From Limisphaerales bacterium (lineage in GTDB: Bacteria; Verrucomicrobiota; Verrucomicrobiia; Limisphaerales; UBA1096): a stretch of DNA of 64,000 nucleotides. The notes below the pieces were generated by a model. That model made no database searches, was not told the DNA's origin, and was given only the letters and a program-made list of their open reading frames with translations. The stretch spans positions 21,159 through 85,158 of the forward strand of contig SHAK01000007.1 of assembly GCA_004213515.1 (NCBI GenBank), given 5' to 3'. Shown here piece by piece: positions 20,252 through 29,002 of the stretch (its first letter is position 1; each line of letters starts with the position of its first letter). The translations under genes were made by a program, and so were the position numbers.

Positions 20252-21360
20252 TAAATCAATGCTAGACCAGAGTTGTAATCAAACCAAATGACGTTGCTCC
20301 AATTAATTTCTAGTATTTTTCCATTAAAATTTGACTGATCATTTCCTGAAGATCGAACAATCATCTTGTTTGCAGCTGTACGAATATGCAATAGAGATTC
20401 ATGCCCAAGAGTTTCTACTGTATCCAATGTAACTTTAAAACCTATCCCTTTTTCGATCAATTTTAAATGCTCAGATCTAATGCCTAATAAAACTTTTATG
20501 CCGTTAAATTTGGCTACTGCCTTAGAAAAAATTTCAGGCAAATGAAGACTATCACCATCACCATCTTTAGTATCCTCAATAAAAACATTACTACCATCAA
20601 GCACATCTAACCTACCCCTTATAAAATTCATTCCGGGCGTTCCAATAAAATCACCAACAAACTTATGTACTGGTCTTTGATATAAGTCTAAAGGTGCACC
20701 AACCTGCATAACTTTACCCTTATTAATCACACAGATCCTTTGGCCGAGAGTCATAGCTTCAGTCTGATCATGAGTTACGAAAATCATAGTCGTTCTAAGA
20801 CGGTTATGAAGCTTAGCAATCTCAGCTCGCATCTCAGCTCGCATACGAGCATCAAGATTTGACAGTGGTTCATCCAAAAGAAATATTTTAGGTTTACAAA
20901 CCATGGCACGTCCCAGCGCAACCCGTTGACGCTGCCCCCCAGACAATTCAGCAGGTTTGCGTTGAAGAAAATCAGTTATTCCCAATAAATCAGCCGCATC
21001 GTCAACTCTCGACTGCATTTCTGATTTAGGGATTTTACGGAATTTCAAACTAAAAATAATGTTCTGCTCAACAGTCAAATGAGGAAAGAGAGCGTAGTTC
21101 TGAAAGACCATTGCCACATCTCTATCCTGAGGCTTAATATTGTTAACCTCTTTGTTTCCCAAACTTATAGAACCATTTGAGGGATGATCTAAACCAGCTA
21201 TTAATCGAAGTAATGTTGACTTTCCGCAACCAGATGGACCGACCAAAGCCATTAATTCTCCATCTGGAACTTCCAAATTAATACCGGCTAACGCAGTCAC
21301 TTCAGCTTTACGGTCAGTTTTAAAAACTTTGCAGAGATTATTGAGTTTTAAACTTGCCAT
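20251..21360 (-). CDS. carbohydrate ABC transporter ATP-binding protein (MalK/UgpC type)
   Basis: GPSGCGKSTLLRLIAG, LSGGQRQRVALGRAM, LLDEPLSNLDARMR, VTHDQTEAMTLG; C-terminal TOBE-like region. Confidence 0.95.
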   Translation of the reverse strand: MASLKLNNLCKVFKTDRKAEVTALAGINLEVPDGELMALVGPSGCGKSTLLRLIAGLDHPSNGSISLGNKEVNNIKPQDRDVAMVFQNYALFPHLTVEQNIIFSLKFRKIPKSEMQSRVDDAADLLGITDFLQRKPAELSGGQRQRVALGRAMVCKPKIFLLDEPLSNLDARMRAEMRAEIAKLHNRLRTTMIFVTHDQTEAMTLGQRICVINKGKVMQVGAPLDLYQRPVHKFVGDFIGTPGMNFIRGRLDVLDGSNVFIEDTKDGDGDSLHLPEIFSKAVAKFNGIKVLLGIRSEHLKLIEKGIGFKVTLDTVETLGHESLLHIRTAANKMIVRSSGNDQSNFNGKILEINWSNVIWFDYNSGLALI

Positions 21361-21363
21361 AAA

Positions 21364-22065
21364 TTAATTTTTTGAAGGACCAACTTTTTGCAAAAGAGGC
21401 AAAACCGTCAAGTTATTCGAGATATATGCAACAATATTTCGCATATCATTAAGGGATAAATCTATAGTTGAATTCTTCATTATTATACCATCTGTATCTT
21501 CAGGATGAAGGCCACGTTGACCACTAATATACTTGCTTAGCTGATCCATAAGAAACCAGTCCTCTTGAATATTTAAAGGAGGCGAATTAATTTGACGATT
21601 ACCTTTACCTTCCGAGCCATGACAAGAAGCGCATCTAGCAGCATATAAAATCTTACCAAACTCTATGTTACCTCGAATTACCCTAATTGAAGGTTTGGGT
21701 GTCTGCTTGGAAAAATAGTCTGCCAATACTTCTAGCTCTACGTCTGTCTTAATATTTTTTATTGCACCCCCCATTAAATACTCAGCTCGATTATTTGGAT
21801 TCTTACCTCTATAACCCAATTGAAATTTTTTTAACTGATTTCTTAGATACCAATCAGGAAATCCGTCCAACACGGGCCCCCTCTGCATTTCCTTTGCAGT
21901 GTGGCAAACCAAACAAGCATTTATTGTTTTACTATCCAAACTAATTTTAAGACTTGCATCATATGTATGATGATTAATTGATTCGAATCTGTTTTGAGTA
22001 CACCCTTGGTTTGTCAAAACTACTAATCCGACCATTAAAAATATTATGCACCAACGACAAAACAT
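21364..22065 (-). CDS. di-heme c-type cytochrome, probable lipoprotein (cytochrome c4/c553-like)
   Basis: Two CxxCH motifs (CLVCH, CASCH) and lipobox-like TNQGC when started at ATG 22065. Confidence 0.85.
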   Translation of the reverse strand: MFCRWCIIFLMVGLVVLTNQGCTQNRFESINHHTYDASLKISLDSKTINACLVCHTAKEMQRGPVLDGFPDWYLRNQLKKFQLGYRGKNPNNRAEYLMGGAIKNIKTDVELEVLADYFSKQTPKPSIRVIRGNIEFGKILYAARCASCHGSEGKGNRQINSPPLNIQEDWFLMDQLSKYISGQRGLHPEDTDGIIMKNSTIDLSLNDMRNIVAYISNNLTVLPLLQKVGPSKN

Positions 22066-22153
22066 CTCGTCCTCAGAATCTACATTGCTCGCCAAGTAAC
22101 CGCGAGCCGGCAAATCTCGCACAAAATTGTTCTTTTAAATATAATCTCTTCCA

Positions 22154-23050
22154 GTGAATTCTCGGCAGAGTGCAATGTTAGCTCTAGCATTTGGAGCTTT
22201 TGCGATTGGCTTCGCACCTGTTTTCGCAGCTTTCGCCCTGAAACCTGAGTATGGTGGATTTGGACCTGCTTCTATTGGGTTTTACCGTATTTTATTTGCT
22301 CTGCCATTAATGTGGTTAGTACTTTGGATAACTCCATCAAAATTGGACTCTTTATCCAAATCTCAAAAACGCCCAATCGGGCTTTTGGCTTTATCCGGGG
22401 TTTTCTTCGCTATTGATCTAGTTTCATGGCATTGGTCGATAAAATATACGTCTATCGCAAATGCTACTCTACTAGCCAACTTCGCGCCACTGTGGGTCAC
22501 TCTTTGGGCCAGGCATCTATTTGGCGAAAAAATTCATACCCGTTTTTTTATAGCACTTGGAATTGCGATAATTGGGGCTACAATTTTAATGCGCACAAGT
22601 TTTCAACTTAAGCCTGAACAACTTTTAGGAGACTTACTCTCTCTGCTAACCGCTATCTCATATGGCTCATACATGTTAACAGTTAAAAAACTTAGAGAAA
22701 CTTGCCCTCCTCAACAAATCATGGCATGGAGCGGATTATTCGCAGTTCCGATAATGTTTTTTGCTGCAATGATTAGTGGGGAATCAATGATATCACCACA
22801 ATTAAATGGTTGGGCTATTCTTATTGGCCTGGCGTTAATAAGTCATTTTGCAGGCCAGAGTTTAATCGCATATGCATTTGGACATCTGCCGGCTTCTTTA
22901 ACTTCACTTAATTTACTTTTACAACCAGTCTTCGCAGCAGCACTTGGTTGGTTATTGCTGAGCCAAGCAATGGTTGGCAAACAAATGATTGGCGCGATAA
23001 TTATACTAAGTGCTCTGACCATTGCTAATCGGTCTGTAAAAAGTAAATAA
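22154..23050 (+). CDS. DMT superfamily (EamA) transporter
   Basis: Ten hydrophobic segments in two repeats; FYRILFALPLMWLVL, LTAISYGSYMLTVKKLR; GTG start. Confidence 0.9.
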   Translation: MNSRQSAMLALAFGAFAIGFAPVFAAFALKPEYGGFGPASIGFYRILFALPLMWLVLWITPSKLDSLSKSQKRPIGLLALSGVFFAIDLVSWHWSIKYTSIANATLLANFAPLWVTLWARHLFGEKIHTRFFIALGIAIIGATILMRTSFQLKPEQLLGDLLSLLTAISYGSYMLTVKKLRETCPPQQIMAWSGLFAVPIMFFAAMISGESMISPQLNGWAILIGLALISHFAGQSLIAYAFGHLPASLTSLNLLLQPVFAAALGWLLLSQAMVGKQMIGAIIILSALTIANRSVKSK

Positions 23051-23090
23051 TTTTTGTACCATCATGAGATGCATGGCAGCATACTGACGG

Positions 23091-23585
23091 ATGGACTCAT
23101 TTCAAAACGAGATTAAAGATACAGAGATACCACTGGATGCTCCTGCAAGAAGACGACTACCGATTCTTTTGCGACATGCTTGGTATGGCTTGAATCAGGC
23201 ATTTCGTCGTCGAATCGCTCGAATGAAGCTGACGCCAGACCAATTTACAGTCATCCGAACACTCCTCGAATCCGAACCGGAAGGCTTAACTCAAAAAGGA
23301 CTTGCTGATGCAATAAGCAGTGATCCAAATACAATCGCATCGTTACTCGAAAGAATGGAGAGTAATGGATTAATAAAACGACGACCGCATGAAAAAGATC
23401 GACGAGCAAACCGAGTAGAACTGTTGCCGTCAGCTAAGAATAAGTATGAAGCTATTAGACAAGAAGCAATCGAATTACAAGGTCAGGTGCTTGATAAACT
23501 ACCTGAAAGTGATCGGGAAAAATTTCTATCAAACCTCGAAATTATCGCAGATGCATGCCGCAATATTTCTAATGATGAACGTTAA
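23091..23585 (+). CDS. MarR family transcriptional regulator
   Basis: LTPDQFTVIRTLLESEPEGLTQKGLADAISSDPNTIASLLERMESNGLIKRRPHEKDRRANRVELL. Confidence 0.93.
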   Translation: MDSFQNEIKDTEIPLDAPARRRLPILLRHAWYGLNQAFRRRIARMKLTPDQFTVIRTLLESEPEGLTQKGLADAISSDPNTIASLLERMESNGLIKRRPHEKDRRANRVELLPSAKNKYEAIRQEAIELQGQVLDKLPESDREKFLSNLEIIADACRNISNDER

Positions 23586-23704
23586 TTAATAATATATAAA
23601 TTTTAGAAACAACAAAATTTATTACTTAGGTCTTCTCTGTAACAGTAATTTAGCAAGCACAATTATATATTAAAAAATGTGTAATATCCGAAGCTTGACA
23701 CTGT

Positions 23705-23719
23705 TGAGACTCTGTCTCA
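23705..23719 (+). promoter_or_regulatory. candidate Fur-like operator within the promoter of the iron ABC operon
   Basis: TGAGACT-C-TGTCTCA (7-1-7 inverted repeat, 6/7 symmetric), immediately after TTGACA at 23695-23700. Confidence 0.4.
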
Positions 23720-23735
23720 TCTTTTTCTCCCGCCC

Positions 23736-24761
23736 ATGCGGATGAGTATGAAATCCTTTTTAAAATTATCTCTTAGTCTCAGTTTTTTGCTTTGTGTTTA
23801 TGTCTCTGCTGCTGAACTGAACGTGTACTCTCATCGCCATTATGATTCTGATGCCATTCTCTTTAAACAGTTCTCAGAAAAAACGAATATCAAAGTAAAT
23901 GTCGTTAAAGGTAGTGCCGATCAGTTGATACAACGTTTAGTCACTGAAGGTAAAAATTCACCAGCAGACGTACTTCTTACAGTTGATGCCGGACGATTGC
24001 ATCGGGCTAAAGCTGCAGGCGTACTTCAGCCAGTGAAGTCCAAAACGCTATTAAGCAATGTTCCTAAGTCTATGCGTGATCCAGAAGGAAACTGGTATGG
24101 AATGACCGTACGATCACGAGTAATAGTCTATTCAAAAGATCGTGTTAAACCAAGCGAGCTATCCACTTATGAGGCTTTGGCTAAACCGGAATGGAAAGGC
24201 CGAGTTGTTGCTAGATCATCAAGCAATATTTACAACCAATCACTGCTCGCTTCTATAATAGCTGCAAATGGAAAAGATAAAGCCCTAGCTTGGGCTAAAG
24301 CCGTTCGAAAGAACATGGCTCGTGCTCCGCGGGGTAGTGATCGAGATCAAGCACGTGCTGTTGCTGCTGGACTTGCCGATGTAGCCATCATGAATACCTA
24401 TTACCTGGGAATTCTTGCAAATTCTTCCGTAGCGGCTGATCGAGAGGTAACTAATAAAGTCGGTGTCTTTTTTCCAAACCAAAAAAATCGCGGCGCACAC
24501 ATTAACGTTAGTGGGGGAGGAGTTACAGCCAGTGCAAAAAATAAAAAAGAAGCGATCCAATTTCTAGAGTTTCTTACAAGCGCGAAGTCACAGGAAACTT
24601 TTGGAAATGTTAACTACGAGTATCCAGTGAAAATAAGCAACAACCAATCTGAATTGCTCAAAAGCTGGGGTAATTTTAAAGCAGATAACGTTAATCTCTC
24701 CATATTAGGCGCTAACAATGCTGAAGCAGTGAAGCTGTTCGATCTCGCCGGTTGGGAGTAA
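23736..24761 (+). CDS. Fe(3+) ABC transporter substrate-binding protein (FbpA/FutA type)
   Basis: ELNVYSHRHYDSDAILFKQFSEKTNIKVNVVKG, NKVGVFFPNQKNRGAHINVSGGGV. Confidence 0.93.
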   Translation: MRMSMKSFLKLSLSLSFLLCVYVSAAELNVYSHRHYDSDAILFKQFSEKTNIKVNVVKGSADQLIQRLVTEGKNSPADVLLTVDAGRLHRAKAAGVLQPVKSKTLLSNVPKSMRDPEGNWYGMTVRSRVIVYSKDRVKPSELSTYEALAKPEWKGRVVARSSSNIYNQSLLASIIAANGKDKALAWAKAVRKNMARAPRGSDRDQARAVAAGLADVAIMNTYYLGILANSSVAADREVTNKVGVFFPNQKNRGAHINVSGGGVTASAKNKKEAIQFLEFLTSAKSQETFGNVNYEYPVKISNNQSELLKSWGNFKADNVNLSILGANNAEAVKLFDLAGWE

Positions 24762-24773
24762 GCTTCCAACGGA

Positions 24774-26417
24774 TTGGCTCAATATTTAATCAAAATTGCG
24801 AAGCACTGGTTACTCTGCATAAAGCATGAGTTTCATTTTAAGCTCAATGCTTGGACAATTTCAGCCTTGGTTATAGGTCTTGTTTTATTTCTGCCCATGG
24901 CAGAAGTTATTTTGCACCTTACCATACCGGCTGAAAGCTGGAGACATATACGTGATACTGTTCTTGGACAATACATAAAGGGCTCATTAATCCTCGTATT
25001 TGGAACAGCCACTCTATCCATTCTTCTTGGTGTGTCGTCCGCATGGCTAGTAGCTTGCTGCAAATTTCCTGGTCGCAAATTTTTTGAGTGGGCTCTGATC
25101 CTACCACTTGCAATTCCAACCTATATTGCTGCCTATTCCTACTTCGACCTGCTTGACAAACTAAATCCGTTACTAATCTGGATACGGTTAAATATTAGCA
25201 CTGAAGTAATGATATTGATTAGTGATGTAATTGTGTATCCTATGACAATTATTGTGCTAGCTTCTGTCCTTTACCCATACGTCTATCTTGTGGCACGTGC
25301 GGCATTCACTCAGCAAAGCAACCAATTTATAGAGGCAGCTCGAACTCTTGGCCATGGGCCTCACTCCACGTTTTGGCGGACTGCGCTTCCTTTAGCCCGA
25401 CCGGCTATCGTCGGAGGAGTTTCTCTCGTCATCATGGAAACACTCAATGACTACGGTGCTGTAAAACACTTTAACATTCCGACATTTACCACTGGTATTT
25501 TCCGAACCTGGCTGTCAATAGGTGACCTCCCAGGTGCATTACGCCTAGCTGCCTGCCTAATGGTATTAATCCTATTTTTGCTAGTACTAGAAAAATGGCT
25601 TCGTTTTGGAGCTAAATTTCATAATAACAGCCAATCTGATCAGTCTTTTAAACCCTATGAGCTTAACCAAAAAAAATCCTTTTTAGCAATTATATGCTGC
25701 CTATTTCCGCTTGTAATAGGCTTTATCTTGCCTCTCTCTCGCTTGGTCTATTGGGCTAGTCAGACTGTAGAAAATGTTTTTGATTCAACCTTCATAATAC
25801 TTACTTTCAACAGTATCGCAATAGCAGCAGCTGCAAGCTTTATAACAGTTATGCTTGCGGTTTTTTTAACCTTTACCACCCGTTATTTTGGAAGCCGAAC
25901 AATCAACGCAACAAATCGTTTAGCGATCCTTGGTTATGCAGTTCCTGGAGCAGTAATCGCTATTGGAATCTTACTCTTAGCAAAGCAAGTTAACCAAGCA
26001 ACTGGCTGGATTATGACAGGGTCCCTTTCAATGCTAGTTTTAGCATATATAGTAAGGTTTTTAGCAGTCGCCTGGCAGCCAATCGATTCGGGTATGGAAC
26101 GCCATTGTGAGCAAATCAACAATGCATCAAGGTCACTAGGGGTAACAGCAATACAATCATTAACTAATATTAATATTCCACTGTTACGTAACGCGTTGGT
26201 AACGGCCGGACTATTTGTTTTTGTTGATACTATGAAAGAATTACCGCTGACATTAATACTCCGACCTTTTAATTTTGAGACACTCTCAACAAAAACATTC
26301 GACCTTGCACAACAAGCACAAATACCTGAATCATCAGTGCCAGCACTTTGCATAATTCTGGTCAGCCTTTTACCTTTGATATGGCTAAACCTTCAAATAC
26401 GAAATACTGAAAAATGA
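24774..26417 (+). CDS. Fe(3+) ABC transporter permease (FbpB type, duplicated)
   Basis: About 12 TM helices; two EAA-like loops (FIEAARTLGHGPHSTFWRTALPLARP; NNASRSLGVTAIQSLTNINIPLLR); TTG start. Confidence 0.92.
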   Translation: MAQYLIKIAKHWLLCIKHEFHFKLNAWTISALVIGLVLFLPMAEVILHLTIPAESWRHIRDTVLGQYIKGSLILVFGTATLSILLGVSSAWLVACCKFPGRKFFEWALILPLAIPTYIAAYSYFDLLDKLNPLLIWIRLNISTEVMILISDVIVYPMTIIVLASVLYPYVYLVARAAFTQQSNQFIEAARTLGHGPHSTFWRTALPLARPAIVGGVSLVIMETLNDYGAVKHFNIPTFTTGIFRTWLSIGDLPGALRLAACLMVLILFLLVLEKWLRFGAKFHNNSQSDQSFKPYELNQKKSFLAIICCLFPLVIGFILPLSRLVYWASQTVENVFDSTFIILTFNSIAIAAAASFITVMLAVFLTFTTRYFGSRTINATNRLAILGYAVPGAVIAIGILLLAKQVNQATGWIMTGSLSMLVLAYIVRFLAVAWQPIDSGMERHCEQINNASRSLGVTAIQSLTNINIPLLRNALVTAGLFVFVDTMKELPLTLILRPFNFETLSTKTFDLAQQAQIPESSVPALCIILVSLLPLIWLNLQIRNTEK

Positions 26418-27412
26418 ACGTGCTTACCCTTCAAAACGTTACAAAGTCCTATAATTATAACGAACCCCCGGCTGTAAATAATCTCAGTTTCAGCTGCCAA
26501 AGCGGTGAAGTCGTTGCTCTCATAGGTGGTAGTGGAAGTGGCAAAACAACTCTTTTACGAATTATAGCTGGACTCGAGGCTCCAGACTGTGGCGAGGTTA
26601 TTCTTAATAACAATATCCTAAATAGCTCAACCGTATTTGTTGCTCCAGAGAAAAGAAACTGTGGTCTTGTTTTTCAAGAATACGCTCTCTTTCCAAACAA
26701 AACAGTCCGACAAAATATCATATTTGGCAAAGGTGCAACGGACGACCCATCTTGGGTAAATGAACTGATTGATATAACTGGAATTACCGGATTAGAACAA
26801 CGATTTCCGCATGAACTTTCTGGCGGCCAGCAACAACGTGTCGCCTTGGTGCGTGCACTAGCAACTCGCCCCTTACTTCTTCTTCTCGACGAACCGCTCA
26901 GCCACCTAGATCCGGAATTAAAGGAATCTGTCAGAACCGAATTGCTTAAACTATTTAGCAAATCTAAAACAACAGTAGTTTTTGTTTCACATGATATTGA
27001 AGATGCAACAGCAATGGCCGATCGTATGGTCGTTATTCACAAGGGTGAAGCTGAACAAATTGGCACATCAGATGAAATTTATAGAAATCCAATTAATAAA
27101 AATGTTGCTCGTTTGTTTGGTAAAACAAACTTTATACCAATCGAACTAATACCCAATGCCCCATATTCATTTACGGAAAAAGAAAGTAATGAAAAAGTTG
27201 TTCCTGTTCGGCCTCACCAGTTGCAGGTCATAAATGACTCAACCAACAACCTTCCAAAGTTTACAGGGAAAGTAAAATCAGTCTTAAATCACGGTGCCTA
27301 TAAGGAAGTAGAATTCAAAACCACACAATTTAGCCTTACGCTTCACCTTCCAAAGAATCTAAGTGTTCAAGCTGACAGTAAATTCACCATAGGATATAAC
27401 CCTGAACTTTGA
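26414..27412 (+). CDS. Fe(3+) ABC transporter ATP-binding protein (FbpC type)
   Basis: GGSGSGKTTLLRIIAGLEAPD, LSGGQQQRVALVRALATRP, LLDEPLSHLDPELK; 4-bp overlap with the permease. Confidence 0.94.
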   Translation: MNVLTLQNVTKSYNYNEPPAVNNLSFSCQSGEVVALIGGSGSGKTTLLRIIAGLEAPDCGEVILNNNILNSSTVFVAPEKRNCGLVFQEYALFPNKTVRQNIIFGKGATDDPSWVNELIDITGITGLEQRFPHELSGGQQQRVALVRALATRPLLLLLDEPLSHLDPELKESVRTELLKLFSKSKTTVVFVSHDIEDATAMADRMVVIHKGEAEQIGTSDEIYRNPINKNVARLFGKTNFIPIELIPNAPYSFTEKESNEKVVPVRPHQLQVINDSTNNLPKFTGKVKSVLNHGAYKEVEFKTTQFSLTLHLPKNLSVQADSKFTIGYNPEL

Positions 27413-27416
27413 TTCG

Positions 27417-28847
27417 CTAAAATGTAGCTGAACGCGGCGCGCGGGGGAAAGGAATCACATCACGCACATTCGCCATTCCAGTGGCATAAATAAGTGTTCG
27501 TTCAAAACCGAGCCCAAAACCAGCATGGGGAACCGTGCCATATTTTCGTAAATCACGGTACCACCAGTAATCAGACTTATCTAAATTTAATTCATCTAAC
27601 CGCGCATCAAGGACATTAATTCGCTCTTCTCTTTGAGAACCTCCAATAATTTCACCAATGCCAGGGGCTAACACATCCATTGCAGCAACTGTTTTTCCAT
27701 CTTCATTCATTCTCATATAAAATGCCTTTATATCCTTTGGATAATTAACAACTACCACTGGTCGGCCAATGTGCTCTTCAGTAAGCCAACGCTCATGTTC
27801 ACTCTGCAAGTCCATCCCCCATTTCACAGGAAATTGAAATTTGTGACCATCAGCGACTGCTTTTTCCAGCCGCATAATGGCTTCTGTGTACTCCATGCGT
27901 TCAAAGCTTGCTTCAACAAATTTCTCTAAACGACCGATACAATTCTTATCTACTCGCTCCTGAAAAAAAGCCATGTCGTCTGGACGCTCGTTAAGTAGTG
28001 TACGAAAAATTTCCTTCAAAAAATTTTCAGCAAGATCGGCATTATCTGAAAGATCAGCAAATGCAATTTCTGGCTCAATCATCCAAAACTCTGCAAGATG
28101 TCTTGAAGTATTTGAATTCTCAGCTCTAAAAGTGGGTCCAAATGTATAAACTTTACTTAATGCCAAACAGTAACTTTCAACATTAAGCTGCCCGGAAACT
28201 GTAAGATTTGTCTCTTTACCAAAAAAATCTTGAGAAAAATCAACATCACCACTTTTTGTTCTTGGCAAATTTTCGAAATCTAATGCACTAACTCGAAACA
28301 TCTCACCAGCTCCCTCACAATCGCTACCAGTAATAATAGGAGTATGCACCCAATAAAATCCGTTATCATGAAAATAACGATGAATAGCATTTGCAACACA
28401 ATGTCTCACACGAGCCATTGCAGAAAAAACATTAGTACGAACTCGTAGATGGGCCTGTTCTCGCAGATATTCAAATGTATGCCGTTTAGCTGGCATAGGG
28501 TATGTCTCAGGATCATCAACCATTCCAACTAACTCGATACGAGATGCTAATAATTCTACACTTTGACCTTTGCCTTCTGATTCAACCACTTCCCCTTCAG
28601 CAATAAGTGAACAGCCAGTGGTCAAATTCTGAATTTCACTTTCGTAATTGTGTAAATCACCAGGCGCTACCACTTGAGCAGTATCAAAACAAGAACCATC
28701 ATGTAACTGCAAAAATGAAAGACCAGCCTTGGAGTCCCGCCGTGTACGTACCCAACCTTGAAGGCGAATTCGGTCCCCCACCGAAATGCCATCCTTCTTT
28801 AATAATTGATTAACGCTCACAAGTCGTAAACCCTCGCTCATGAGCAA
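27417..28847 (-). CDS. asnS: asparagine--tRNA ligase
   Basis: Class II aa[81 protein letters not shown]. Confidence 0.97.
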   Translation of the reverse strand: MLMSEGLRLVSVNQLLKKDGISVGDRIRLQGWVRTRRDSKAGLSFLQLHDGSCFDTAQVVAPGDLHNYESEIQNLTTGCSLIAEGEVVESEGKGQSVELLASRIELVGMVDDPETYPMPAKRHTFEYLREQAHLRVRTNVFSAMARVRHCVANAIHRYFHDNGFYWVHTPIITGSDCEGAGEMFRVSALDFENLPRTKSGDVDFSQDFFGKETNLTVSGQLNVESYCLALSKVYTFGPTFRAENSNTSRHLAEFWMIEPEIAFADLSDNADLAENFLKEIFRTLLNERPDDMAFFQERVDKNCIGRLEKFVEASFERMEYTEAIMRLEKAVADGHKFQFPVKWGMDLQSEHERWLTEEHIGRPVVVVNYPKDIKAFYMRMNEDGKTVAAMDVLAPGIGEIIGGSQREERINVLDARLDELNLDKSDYWWYRDLRKYGTVPHAGFGLGFERTLIYATGMANVRDVIPFPRAPRSATF

Positions 28848-29002
28848 GATGTTAAGCCAGTCCTATATAAGAGTCCAAAGGAAGTTGCTGAAAGTTCCAG
28901 AAATATAATTTTTCTATATTAAGATAAGTTTTTAGTAATTAGAAAAGTATGACTGTAAAAAGTTGATCGCTAATGGATTCGTGCCAAACTCTTTCCTGAA
29001 GA

